NCBI GenBank assembly: GCA_902702965.1
Contig: CACRXP010000146.1
Span: forward strand, 1,060,577-1,124,576
DNA: 64,000 bases
Direction: 5' to 3'
Source: Spirometra erinaceieuropaei
Taxonomy: Eukaryota > Platyhelminthes > Cestoda > Diphyllobothriidea > Diphyllobothriidae
Both the position numbers and the translations under genes were made by a program. This document shows positions 34,861-45,738 of the stretch, piece by piece. The stretch's first letter is position 1, and every line of letters starts with the position of its first letter. The notes beneath the pieces are model-generated. The model made no database searches and was not told the DNA's origin. It saw nothing but the letters and a program-made list of their open reading frames with translations.

Positions 34861-37015
34861 TATGCTCGCCACCTTGTCTTCTGGCTAAATGCTTATTTGT
34901 CAGCCAGCAGTTTTCTTCTTAATTAGTGGTAATGGAAAATAACGCGTCCTGTCTATCTCATTTTCTCTTTTTCCCACAAAGACGGCGGGATATTGGATGG
35001 CCCTGATGGTATTTTCGCGAATGCACACAATCTAAAGGGCAAATGTGGACCATATATATTCAATTAAATTTTCGTTATTTTAAAGACAAGGTGACTCGGA
35101 TGAGAGTCGGCCAGTCCGTCGATTTTTAACCTGACGTGTCCTTGGCGTGCAAATGAAGTCGCCGTTAGCGTGAGGATTGGACGAACGAAAATTATTTTTT
35201 CATTAAACGCAAAATAAACTCTTATCTTCAATGGGTTGGAGAAGTTTAGGACCCGAACGAGCAAACAAACAGTCATTATCGTTTGTCCAATAATTTTTTC
35301 TCCTTTTGGGTATCCGCTAAGTTTAGTTTCCGCTACCTGCCTGATTTCGAGGTTGTCAGATGCAACAAGGTTGGAAGACCACTTCCCATAGTCCAAACGT
35401 AACAGGAAACGTGCTGTTGTGTATGATATAACCCATTGCTGCCCAATGCTTACTCGCCTAGCCTATTCCGAAAACTTTCCTTTTCCCACGCCCGATACGT
35501 CTATAAATTATTTTTCTAATTAATATTTTTGAAAATTTTAACTGGAATCTGTGTTGCCTTTTTTCCTGCGGTCTCCTATCCTAATAGCTATTCCAGACTA
35601 AATTGCTCATTATGCGTGTTTTTGTATGGGAAGAGAGTAAGCTAAACTCGAAAGTTATCAAACAGAACTTGTCGCACTTGAAAAATCGCTTTTTTTCCCA
35701 CTACGTTAATCGCATTATGCAAGGATTAAGAAAACAGAATATTTTTAGAAAATCAGACGTTTTCTCGATTTTCAAAAGTCAAGTTTGCAAACCTGTGTGA
35801 ATCCACGCCTAAAAGCGCAGCAATAACGTCTACTGACAATACTTTGTTTTACGTTCAACTATTTTTCCGTCCTTAGCGAATAGTGAATAACTTTTCGCGG
35901 AAACGTCCTCCACAAAGTGACCATGTTAACTTTAAGCATACGTAACAATATTTTCTGTGCGGTCCAGTTTGCGTTAATGCGTAGTTTAGAAACGGAACTA
36001 GCAGAAAACTAACAGTTGTATCAATACCTTTGTATTTATTTGGCCACACTCGCACGTATCTACAGTCGTAAAACAAAATCCTAAAGCAAGCAAATATAGC
36101 GAAAAAGCCCCCAATGGAAAGAGAAAATTGAGTTCTTTCATATGCAGAAGAAAAGTTGTAACTAATATTCGGGAAGTTAAAAATCCGATCAAACGTCCCA
36201 ATTTTTGCCCTGACCTTGAAAAAAAGTAAATTACACAGACTTCCGCAGTGTAATACCCAAATAAGACGGCATTCGAAATTTTTTAATAAGATTTTTACTA
36301 GGTTGCCGCCTGCAAAGTCAGGATTGCAATGATGGACAATCATTACTAATTTCACTAGCTCGTGTGTATTATTCAAAAGTTCACAGACTGTCCAGCAAAA
36401 GGTAGTAGTCAGATGCCAATTAGAAGTCAGTATCCAGGTCGTAAGAAGTAGTATCCTCCCCAACGCGAGTTAAGTATACCAGTTTCGAACAAAAACCCTA
36501 CTGATGGAAGCTGGAATTATCATTCATTGTGTGCTTATAGTCCTCGTACATGGCAGCAGATGGGACGGAGATATTTTTCATTCGACACGAATATGTGAAT
36601 TCCAGGAAGAAGGAGAAAATTGATCGAGCACCGGGATAGTTTTATTTATTTGGAACTCGTGCAGGAGTCCATCACCAGGGATGAGAACAGTAACCGAAGA
36701 AGTGACGGTTATAGGGGGGTGTTGGTTAATCAGCGGTCAGCCACTCAGATACTGCCGCTTTTAGCCGAAGAAAATTAACTTGGCACAGACCTCCGAAGGC
36801 AGTGGCCAGACTGTAAAATTGAATATGTTCAAGATCCTGGAGAAAGTAACTTTCATTAAAATATTTTTAACGGCGGCAGGGCAGGCTCCGAAGACAACTG
36901 CTCCGTTTGGGTCGCATTTCCCCAACGAAGAGCCTTTTGTTAAATCCAGTTCGCCAGTTTAGACACTGTGCCAACTGGTTCTTCTGTGAAGTCGGACTCG
37001 AGGTGATACCTCCCT
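34861..37015. other. AT-rich region, no gene recognised
   Basis: Contains a 196-codon minus open frame (35873-36463) and a 110-codon one (35064-35396). Neither is recognised. Upstream exons of the channel gene would be expected on this side but none could be supported. Confidence 0.4.
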
Positions 37016-37017
37016 CT

Positions 37018-37181
37018 GTATGGTATTATCGACAAAGGCAAGAGAGACTGGAATGGAGATTTCTGGCTCATTAGCCGTCGTCAGCCTGTCATACCCAACC
37101 CCGAAGTGTGCAACACCCGAGGCTCGAACTCGCGACCTGTTAGTTAGAAGTCCACGCCTCTAACCACTGGGCCACGAGCCC
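37018..37181 (-). mobile_element. SINE copy, reverse orientation
   Basis: Reads ATTATCGACAAAGGCAAGAG at the tail and ends in CTAACCACTGGGCCACGAGC, the inverted A box. The B box is GGCTCGAACTCGCGACC. It lies about 250 bp upstream of the first recognised channel exon, with dispersed SINE-tail repeat at 37225-37335 between. Confidence 0.75.
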
Positions 37182-37426
37182 GTTGTCCTGTGGGTTTCGA
37201 TCGGGAATCTACAATGGTTGTGGGAGCTCACCGATCGTTCTTACGGACCTCACTCTTTCCGTTGTGTCTTATGGGCTCTTTCTCGAGCCCAACCAGCAGC
37301 CGCACAGCGGCGCATGATATAGGCAGTATGGTATTACCTCCCCTTGTCATAAAAACGTCCACTTTTGCTATCGAAATAGTCTGCAGTCAACACTGCTTCT
37401 TCTTCTTCTTCATCCACATTCAACAG

Positions 37427-37809
37427 GTATGTCGCGCGACCCTGCGTCTGACTGCCAGCTGGCCCGTGATTGATACGCGTATCGCGGAGAGCAGTGCGGT
37501 CCTGGGTGAGGAGGTGCTGCTGGATCCCAGCCGTGTCTGGCATCCCGAAGTGAGCGTGCCGGGGGCGCGCAGGTTGGAGCATCTGTCGCGACGTCTGGAA
37601 TTGCAGTCCCTCCTGGCCCTTCATCGTCCCACCCCAAAGTCGAGACCACAACAACAACAACAGCAGCAGCAGCAACAGCTATCAGCTGATCTGACCGGTG
37701 ACTACGCCTCAGACGATCCCCTGGCCGGCGATGACAGTGGTCCTGTCAAGAAGGGACCCTCCGGTCGTCGACGTGAGATTCAGGCTCCTCTCTTCAGTCT
37801 TTCTGAGAG
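37427..37809 (+). CDS. Cys-loop receptor subunit, ligand-domain exon with polyQ
   Basis: First recognised exon of a pentameric ligand-gated ion channel subunit at the plasma membrane. The acceptor is a pyrimidine tract ending TTCAACAG and the donor is GAGAG|GTGAGA; phase in 0, phase out 2. Residues 6-19 read LRLTASWPVIDTRI, matching the family pattern LRxxWxDxRL (Trp12, Asp16, Arg18) with two extra residues. VWHPE at 37-41 matches the loop A motif IWxPD. After that comes an unusual 85-residue insert with ten glutamines (37649-37678), an acidic stretch and a basic stretch. Normal family members have about 10-20 residues here. Signal peptide and beta-1/beta-2 exons are missing upstream. The family is clear only together with the downstream exons. 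Confidence 0.65.
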
Positions 37810-38218
37810 GTGAGATCCAGATCCTATGCCCCCCCCGGGTTGGCAATAAAACGGCTGAAAGGAAGTAGACGGGATGGCCGAAACGAGGGTTTTACAAAAC
37901 TAAAACTTTGAGCTCATACTCGATCATATCATCGGTTTTCACAGAATGTAGCTACTATGCTCAGATTTTAAGAGATGGGCTATACGGAAATTTACTGTGT
38001 CTTAAGTTTTAAAACTCATCACACTGACGCAGCTCATCAAAAATTTCAATGAAATATCCCAAAGGCTATTTCCAGGTAATTGCGTTCAGACCGATATACG
38101 AACTCATAACACCCGATGCATGGAGTGAATGTCATTTTCGCCTGCCTGCATTGTAACAAATGGCTCTCTTCATCACGGCAGATTTCGCATATTCTGGTGA
38201 GTAGGAATTGAAACAATA

Positions 38219-39378
38219 TACAGTAGATGTGCTGACTCATAAAATGTCAACCAAAATTTCGAAATGCGTTCTCGTTTCGAAAAGATAAATTAAGTAGTGT
38301 TGTCAAACTAAACATGATGCAACACAAATCTATAATAATCCAGTTACCCCAGGGTGTCGGCTTTCGAAAGAACTTATTTTCGGCTGCCTGCAAGATCTAC
38401 ACTCTGCAAAAAATGACTGCTTAACTAGTATGCAATTTTCTCAATGATTTTCGATGCCCTTGAAAATTCACATATATTTCATGGAAAACATGCATAAACA
38501 TATTCATTCTTTTACTTAATCGGTAGAAAATTACGCGTTCTTCCAATTTCATACTCAAAAGAAGAGTATAATTCGGTTTTAAAAAAGTTTATAATTGTGA
38601 GATTTTTTAATACCGTTAAATGTCCGTTCATGAAACGTCATGCATCTGCATTTACGAATGCGGCTTATAAAGTTAACAATATTGCTCAAATCCACTGCTT
38701 AATTTTATGAACCTCATATGGTCTCCTCTTAACACCGCAGAGAAATGCATGGTTTTCCGTACACGGAAAATATACAGCTTGGAGTTTTGAAACCCTGAAT
38801 GCAAGTGTAACAGCAGGTCGGGTTCAAAGTTATTCGGGAAGTATAAACGTTTTTCAAACCGAATTTTACTCCTCTATGGGTATGAAATTGGAAGAAGACA
38901 TGATTTTCTACCTAATAAGTAAAAGAATGAATATTTTTATGCATGTTTTCCATGAAATCTAGTTGAATTTTCAAGGGCATCGAAAATCAATGAGAAAATT
39001 GCATACTATTTAAGTAGTCATTTTTGCAGAGTATCGATCTTGCATGCAGCCGCAAATAAGTTCTTTCGAAAGCCGACACCCTGAGGTAACTGTATCATTA
39101 TAGATTTATGCTGCATCATGATTAGTTTTACAACACTACTTAATTTCAGCGAATATTCCCATGTTGCAATTGAAAAGTCAAATTGGCGAACACGTGTTTT
39201 CAGTAACTCTTCATCAGGCCAAAACGGTTACAATGAAGTTTAAGTTATGCGAATTACATGACTTATAAATGATTCGGCGACAATTAACATCGATCGTTCC
39301 CACGCCACTCGCATCGAAACGAGCACGCATCTCGAAATTTTGGTTGACATTTCATGAGTTAGCACATCTACTGTACAG
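38219..39378. mobile_element. Foldback element family D with an internal insertion
   Basis: Left end TACAGTAGATGTGCTGACTC and right end GAGTTAGCACATCTACTGTA, inverted with TA flanks. The right arm is interrupted at about 39145-39297 by some 150 bp that are absent from the left arm and from other copies. The insert contains a hammerhead motif. Confidence 0.8.
39183..39222 (-). ncRNA. Hammerhead ribozyme motif (palindromic stem III)
   Basis: On the minus strand TTGGC (39222-39218) is followed by the core CTGATGA, a nine-base stem II AGAGTTACT with two pairs, GAAA, the palindrome AACACGTGTT, C at the cleavage position (39188) and GCCAA (39187-39183). TTGGC and GCCAA form a perfect five-pair stem I. 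All invariant core positions are present. Stem II is minimal and closes with A-U rather than the usual G-C. The self-complementary stem III suggests a dimeric active form. Activity is inferred. Confidence 0.7.
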
Positions 39379-39894
39379 TGAGGCGGAAATCAACTTGCAA
39401 ACAGGGGTCAGAGGATTTTGTAGTTCGTTCGGACGATCGAGCTGTGCTTTCGCACGAGACTCCAGGGAGCATACAAACGCGTAACATACCTTCGACGGAT
39501 TTTTATGACAATTCAACCACCACATTCAACTTTATGCGAATTAGACCTGACTTGATGGGGACGGACGGAATGGAAGACAGAGATGAAACTGACGAGGCGG
39601 GTGTACAGCGCGTACTTCCTTTGCTGGATGAAGGCAAACGAGCCCTAAACAGTTCCGTATCAATCTATCTCCCAGACTCGGTCGTCTCCCCTCTGCTACC
39701 ACAGCTTGACCGACTTCAGCCAGGAAGGTGTTTACCTGTTCGTGACTCCTGTCACCCATAGGAGGCTTATTTGCTTCGAGAAGCCAATGGATCGGTGTGC
39801 ACCCATTACTGAGAGAATATATATACCAAGTTAATAGCTTCAGAGATTATTAGCTGGACCTGGAGTTCGCATACAAGAGACTGCATAGAAAAAA

Positions 39895-39975
39895 CTGGTA
39901 GGCCCACTAGATAGCCAAATCCCTCGCAGCTGCCTTATGCAGCAGTAGAAACACCGACGAAACATGCCTGAGCAT
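39895..39975 (+). repeat. Penelope-type tail fragment
   Basis: CCACTAGATAGCCAAATCCC, TCGCAGCTGCCTTATGCAGC and GACGAAACATGCCTGAGCAT align in order with the minus-strand tail at 16533-16603. The ribozyme core is altered (CTAGATA instead of CTGAAGA). Confidence 0.5.
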
Positions 39976-40364
39976 CTGACTGATACCTATGTCGGGAGTA
40001 CAATATAAACATCTGGCATATATGCATGCATAACCCCGTGAGAGTTGTTTTTACTGATCTGTCCAGACTTTTAAATCGAATACGGGTGTGTCAGTGTGCC
40101 TTTGAAGTCCGGTGTTGAGTATGTGGCGTCTCAGACGCGTACAAATCTCCCATCCCTGGCGCCAGGCTAGGAACTCCATGCTCATGAGATCCCTAGGGCC
40201 ACTTATCTGCCAGAGACAAGGAGGAGCCTATAAGCATCTGAGGCGGGTGCCACAAGCCCTCGCCGACAGTTGCACAGTGGCTGGCGTCACCCCGGATCTC
40301 AATAAAGAGGCGTTGATTCCCTGGCCAGCTTAGTCCGGGTAGCAGTCAGAGGCCTGCTAACAAC

Positions 40365-40440
40365 CGGGTTTGGGTATGGCTGACTGATGATGGAGAATAA
40401 GCTTGAAATTACCACTCCATTATCATTTTTTCGTCGTCTG
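40365..40440 (+). mobile_element. SINE 3' fragment
   Basis: GGGTATGGCTGACTGATGAT then ACCACTCCATTATCATTTTT, a decayed SINE body and tail. Confidence 0.45.
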
Positions 40441-40859
40441 TAATACTTCTCAGTTTTACGGCTTACAAACGGACGTTTTCTAGGAGTGGCGAGGACAGCC
40501 ATTAGGGACCTATTTTCTCTAGTGATTCCAGGCGGGAAAATCGTTCGTCGTCTTGTTTGCTCATAATTCACTTATTGACAATTCTTGGCGCGTTTAGGGC
40601 TGAATAAGAAATCTGTTTCGGGAACCCGCTTAGAACACTTTTATCTCTCATGGAGATTGTAGATTAGTCTTCACCGATGGTCCCTTATGTGGCGCTGATG
40701 GAATATAATTCTGGAATAATGAAGTACACAACCTCTTATGACCGGCTACTATCAGCCCCCTTCCTTGCAAACAGTGACGAAACTTCGGGAGTCTTTGGTG
40801 GGACTTTCATTTTCACTATTCCGGCCCCTATACTTTCCGCAACTTACATTTGAATGAAT

Positions 40860-41161
40860 GACCGGCAAGAGGGGGGGGGGTCAGGGAACTATCAATTACT
40901 GAATCTTCTTGAACTAAAGAAATATCACACATTCACAAAAAGTCTTTTTTATACAATCAATCTGAATGGATCTACGGGCAATTTTGCACTCATAGATGCA
41001 AAATATGCCCTGCTAAAGATCATTTTCTGACCGGAAGTCCGTTCAAAAGAATCCTAAAATGCGCTTTGTACGAGAGACCGTGCTAAAATACAACCAGCCA
41101 GCTAGATGTGCTTTCCAGAGCTCCCAGAAACACATAATCTAACTTATTTGGACTTAATTAG
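40860..41161. other. End of intron before the channel beta-strand exon
   Basis: G-run at about 40871-40880, then AT-rich sequence up to the acceptor at 41160-41161. Nothing else recognised. Confidence 0.4.
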
Positions 41162-41234
41162 GCATCTCGGACTTTCCACCTTTAAAAAGAAGATTCTCTT
41201 TGCACTTACTGGAGATGTGCAGGTTAGAAGTTGG
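41162..41234 (+). CDS. Cys-loop receptor subunit, loop E exon
   Basis: The acceptor is TTAATTAG. The first base completes the Arg codon begun at 37808-37809, so the phase agrees. The peptide continues HLGLSTFKKKILFALTGDVQ and then VRSW. LFALTGDV fits the loop E/beta-5 to beta-6 motif (LxIxxxGxV) found before the Cys-loop in all family members. Two donors are possible, CAG|GTTAGA at 41222 and TGG|GTAACC at 41234; both leave phase 0. The later one gives exactly the family spacing of 14 residues from the motif glycine to the first Cys-loop cysteine if the next exon starts at Ile (41284). The exact 3' boundary is unsure. Confidence 0.55.
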
Positions 41235-41283
41235 GTAACCCATCTTTTAATCTCCCCCCTCAACGCCTTTTTTTCTTTTAAGC

Positions 41284-41365
41284 ATCAATGTCGAGGTCCT
41301 CTGCTCGCCGCCAAATGTCAAGAATTACCTTGGATCCATTCACTGCCCAATTTTCCTAAAACATG
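41284..41365 (+). CDS. Cys-loop receptor subunit, Cys-loop exon
   Basis: Reading from 41284 gives INVEVLCSPPNVKNYLGSIH then CPIFLKH. Two cysteines are separated by exactly 13 residues, the defining feature of the family. The donor CATG|GTAAGT at 41366 is very strong and leaves phase 1, as the next exon needs. The canonical FPxD core inside the loop is absent. The acceptor is unresolved. TTTTCTTTTAAG|C (exon from 41283) has the best pyrimidine tract but leaves one base too many for the phase 0 donors. GTCGAG|GTC (exon from 41296) fits the phase but drops four residues. Confidence 0.6.
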
Positions 41366-42217
41366 GTAAGTTTAGCATGAAGTCGCGACTTCTAGACTTA
41401 CTTTCTGGCAAGTGATTTACTTTCAGCTCAAAAGTTTTCAACCAATGAAAAGATAGGATTCCATGCAGCCTATCTGTTTGGACCTCACGTGATTGGCCAA
41501 GTGAACTGTGGAGGTAGGCGATGAGTATGCAGTCCTCAAGTACGTGTAAAGGACGCTGCCTGAGCGCAGGAACAGCACGTTTATTTGTCGAAGCATTCAA
41601 TCCCACACAGGAGACTTCAACAGACAACAGCGTAGGAAACGACATTTGGAGGGCTTTGGTGCAAATCAGCTATCGGTGTCGCAAGAGCGTTGGCGGAGAC
41701 CGTCACGCTAATCGCCCTGTATTTTCATCCGAGTGTTAGCTGCCTGGTTCTTGGTCCCAGCAAAATTGTATGCTCTGCCAACTGGAAACTTAATGTACCA
41801 GTCTCCGGTTCTGTCGTTTTAACTTTCAAATGCACCCGAAAAGGCAGGTCAAGCAGGTGGGAGGTCAGGCTGACGTAGTTCGCTGAACTGATGTGTTGCC
41901 CTCTCACGCCCAGTGCCCTCAGTCGGCAGATGTGATTTCGAATTTCATGTTCGAGTCATCCGGCCGCGGATACACCGAGTCCGGCCTTGTTTTGACGCGG
42001 CCAACACCGCAACAGTGACACCTAGTCAACAAAATTAGGCAGATTATCCAGCGGCAGTAGATGGGATACGACCAGCAGCGCGAAGGGATTCTGATGTAAT
42101 ATTTTAACGGTGAGACAACCTACAGAACTTCAAAGCCCTGTCCTGCAGATCTCCTCGGATTCCTACTCATGCCCCCGACTACCTTTTAGCCCTCTGACTG
42201 TGTAAATTTTCTAAATT

Positions 42218-42448
42218 GGTCAGATATGATTATGTAGCCCCACCTGAAGTAAACAAACCCCAGCCACCTGTAATAAGTGACCGGTGGTGATAGGGGTTTT
42301 TACAGGTGAGACCGGAGAACGCAAAGGCGACGAGATCTAGTAATTGTGTTCATGAGAAAAGTGACTGAGAAATAGTTGCCCTTACCATAACCTCTAACCC
42401 TAAACAGTATTGTGTCCATCAGGTGCGGCCACATAGCCAAGTCTTACC
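42218..42448. mobile_element. MITE family A, complete copy
   Basis: Left end GGTCAGATATGATTATGTAG and right end GGCCACATAGCCAAGTCTTA are inverted. The interior has the CCCAGCCACCTGTAATAAGT module and only one or two telomere-like units. At about 231 bp it is the most compact copy. Confidence 0.75.
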
Positions 42449-43254
42449 TTAATGGGGCCTGTATACAAACGTGGGTCTGGTTCAATGTCCGGTTAGTTAT
42501 CACCAAGCTATGTTTCCTGATGATGAGTTCCTACTTGTGCTTTCCATTTTATGTTGCTCAAAAGCATAGTCAGTTGCATGCAGAAGAGCCGTGTGTCCTA
42601 TCCATGATATGTATGTAAGACTGATGCATTCCGCCGGGGTTGGGAATCACCTGTCGATATGTCGATTGGCCAGAAATCCGGAGCGTGCTAGAATCAGCGA
42701 AAGTTCCTAGATGCGAGCGGGGATTCGGAGCCCTAATTAAAACCAACGACACGCTAGGCTCGTGACGATCCCGTCTTGGTAACGATAGGGTGTAGGACCC
42801 CCCCACCCCAAGCAGATGGCATCTCCAAAAATATACCTCAAAAATTCAGTGTGGCTGAAAATATCACTCATTACTCACCGTTCCCATTTTTGAAATTTCC
42901 TTCCCTTCCTGAGTGAATTTGAACTTACCAGCGAAGCTTTATCCAAAGTCTGTTATTTTTTAAAAAACTGCCTTTTGTTCACTTTCTAATTATTGCGCTC
43001 ACCTTCTTTGCCAAATGGCAGCGTACGATAAGGCTTTCGTACGAAATTTATCTATTTTCTGTGTCTTCTTGCTTACCAACCTGTGTTTTGCTCCATCCGT
43101 AAAATCCCCTCAATTATCATTTAACGTATGACAGGGTCTACAGGCTAGCTCAAGTTAGTTGTGGGTCCTACACCCTATCGTTGCCTCCGTCTTGATGGAC
43201 TAACTCTCACCAATGAGCCTATGACGCAATCACATCTCAGCGCGCAAGAGCCAG

Positions 43255-43375
43255 GCAGTATATATATGAGACGAAGAGACGATCTCGGGAACATATATAT
43301 ATATATGTATGTTATTACCCTATAGATATATATGTTATTGCCCTACCATTATATACATATATATATCGCATCAGC
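43255..43375. repeat. TA-rich interrupted repeat
   Basis: TATATATATGT units with spacer copies of GTTATTACCCTA / GTTATTGCCCTA, so both a microsatellite and a short tandem duplication. Confidence 0.7.
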
Positions 43376-44121
43376 GCCACATAAGCGACCATCCGTGGGT
43401 CTCCGTCTGCAGGGCTACCGCAGTGCTCGCTGTGCCGCCAGTGAGGGCAGACAAACTGAACACACCAAATGGGTCTGATTTTTAAAGTTCCCGTCTCTGT
43501 ATGGTATGAAGTAGAAACCCCTAAAGCCTCTCCATACTAATTAGATGTTGTCAGACGCGTCATTTGTGGACCGCCTGGTGAGAAAAATCAAACGGGCTTG
43601 GGTACTTTCTGCTTTTTGGAGCAAAAAGTGTGGACGATCCTCTGCCCGACACTCCCCCCCCACTCGGACGTAGACCCTGTTCCCCCCCCCCCGCCACTGC
43701 CAAATTATCCAGCAGGGAGGATGACTCATTCCTCCTCCAGCCTCGAAGTGGTTGCGAAGGTGGGAGTGCAAAATAGGGACCCTCCCCCTCCTCCTCCTCA
43801 CATACTGCCTAATACCTCTGTGGCAAGTTCCCCACCAATTTCAACCGCCCCATCAACTTCTTCACCACACCCATCCTCCCAGTAGGCATCCAAACGGAGC
43901 TGACCATTGGTCTCCTCTCCCCGCAGCCCTCTCTGTGTCCTTGGCAGGGTCTAGCTCTTCCGCCGGTTGCCGGCATATGAGATTGCTTTGGTATTGTCGC
44001 TTTCGGTTGGAACCCCCCTCCACCCTCCTTCCCACTTACATTCCCCTGACTGTGCCGCTGTCTTTGCTGTCATTGTTGATCCGGTTCGTGAATGTGTATG
44101 CGGTGTGTGTTGCCCTTGCAG

Positions 44122-44268
44122 AGACCTTCGCACGGGACAGACCCGAGTTCGTCTGGCAGGATCGGACGGGCTGTTCGGTCGCCGAGAAGGCAAATGCGAA
44201 ACTCTCCTACGCGACCGTCTCCTCCAAGTACTCCGTGGCCTCTTCCAGTGTCTCTTTGGAGGGCGAAG
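44122..44268 (+). CDS. Cys-loop receptor subunit, exon after the Cys-loop
   Basis: Acceptor GCCCTTGCAG; the G at 41365 plus AG at 44122-44123 make Glu, so the phase is 1. Peptide: (E)TFARDRPEFVWQDRTGCS, then a stretch ending SSSVSLEGE. The second Cys-loop cysteine lies exactly 18 residues before the Trp of FVW, as in glycine receptors (loop B region). The stretch from there to M1 is short, so loop C of the ligand pocket is much reduced. Donor CGAAG|GTATGC leaves phase 1, matching the M1 exon. The donor lacks the consensus A at +5, otherwise fine. Confidence 0.7.
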
Positions 44269-45692
44269 GTATGCCTCCAGTCTTTGTTCACATTGAAACG
44301 CAATATTTTGATGGATAATCGAGCAATCCTACAGTCCAACTGAAGGACTGGATTTCCCAACCAATCATTATTTTCGGAGGCAAAAGCTTGCGCACAGTCA
44401 CCGCGTGGAGGAAAGCCAGACTTACCGTTGGGCCAACATTATAAAATTTTCAGTTTGCTCTGCTGCAGCCGTAATTTACCTGTGCTTCGGTCTTCGCCGA
44501 ACCACTACTTACGATTATAAAAAAGACAATTGGCTTCTTTTGAACACCTGGGGCGTATACCAGTGTAGGTGAAGAGACCCGACAGCCGAATTGCCCAATC
44601 GCATCCTATCACCAAGTAGCCGAACTGAAAACTCTAGGTCGGGAAACTAATTTTTCTAAATGACATATCGTTCTTCTAACGCTTTCTGGGAAGCGCTGTC
44701 TTCATTCTGCGATGACAGTTCGACCCTCGTTGCCTACCATGTCCACCGTCTGTTTTCTCCACAGCAAGGTGCAGTGGGCACGGTGACTTGCGCGTGATTT
44801 CTTTTATAGTTATAGCTGACTTGCGCAGCATCTACCGCACCATCTCTCTTGGCCTGAGTCCGGTGTCAAGACATAATCAAGAAGACCGGAGGGAGGGCGC
44901 AATTATGCAGTATACCATAGTAGGAAGCGACATCGACAGCCTCTGCAAGCGAGAACGCGTTTCGTTCCACTGATTTTTTTGAGAGCTTGATGGACTCACC
45001 ATTACCGAAACGTCAAATGCGCAGAATCCACCAGAAATTCAAACTACTTACCGATCTGATCAGCCTCAGACTGAACATTTTCCTCCTGCTTTTCTGCCTC
45101 AAACTGGCAGAAGTTTAGTTGGTTTTGACAACTGCTTACATTAGTCATCATCTTGAGGAAGGCTAGTTGAGCCTGCCTGTGGTTTGTTTAAGCTGGTGGC
45201 TCCTTTGCTTTCCCGTCGAGTGAGTTATTTTTCTGGCGGTATCTAGTCGACTTTCTTAAGGCATCTACGGCCACCTTGTCCTGGTCTTTGTGTGGAAATT
45301 TAAAAGCCGAGGGGGAGGGCGGTATGCCTGCTGATGGAGACAGAATCGGAAAATCAGGTTTCAAGTGTGAGTCGCACTGCCTTGGGCCAGAATGGCCCCT
45401 CCTTAAAGCACACACAAGGATAGTGCCTCACCCCATCCCCGCCCACTCAGGGCCCTCTGAGCGTTGTAGTCGTGGAAAAGGCATACAGAAACTAGCAGCG
45501 ATTCCGCTAAAATCTGTTAGAGCTGGGGTGGGAGAGTGGACCATTTTATTTGGCCCCGGTGATTCACTCAGGCCATTGTAGTCGGAAGAGATTGTTTCGG
45601 GGCGGACTGATGGACGTGCCTGGAAACCATTTCTGCTGCAATGAGGTTGGTGTGCAATTGCATGACTCTTAGTTCCAATAATCTCACGTCCC

Positions 45693-45738
45693 ACAAAACC
45701 CCTCCTCCTCCTCCCCCTCCTCCTCCTCCTCCTCCTCC
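45693..45738. repeat. (CTC)n microsatellite
   Basis: CTCCTC units with one CCCCTCC interruption. It creates spurious Arg-rich and Gly-rich minus frames. Confidence 0.9.

Larger units (their letters stand above)
37810..41161 (+). other. Intron of the channel gene
   Basis: Inferred from the phase 2 donor at 37810 and acceptor TTAATTAG at 41161. It contains a foldback element carrying a hammerhead motif, a PLE-type tail and a SINE tail. The open frame 39378-39761 (+) in it is unrecognised. Confidence 0.55.
41366..44121 (+). other. Intron of the channel gene
   Basis: From the strong GTAAGT donor to the acceptor GCCCTTGCAG. It contains a MITE A copy (42218-42448), TA-rich satellite-like sequence (43255-43375) and C-runs near 43652 and 43682. 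The open frame that seems to precede the next exon (43752 onward) is intronic. Confidence 0.55.

Noticed and set aside
36780..36962. Possible upstream ligand-domain exon (VKLNMFKILEKVTFIKIFL)
   Set aside because: Superficially like the beta-1/beta-2 region, but no donor of the needed phase follows and no conserved residues support it.
39378..39761. 127-codon + frame after the foldback element
   Set aside because: Overlaps foldback end sequence at its start, has no recognisable domain, and a minus frame of similar quality covers the same bases.
43752..44121. Long frame running into the 44122 exon
   Set aside because: A clear acceptor lies at 44121 and the phase from the Cys-loop exon fits there; the upstream part is low-complexity intron.
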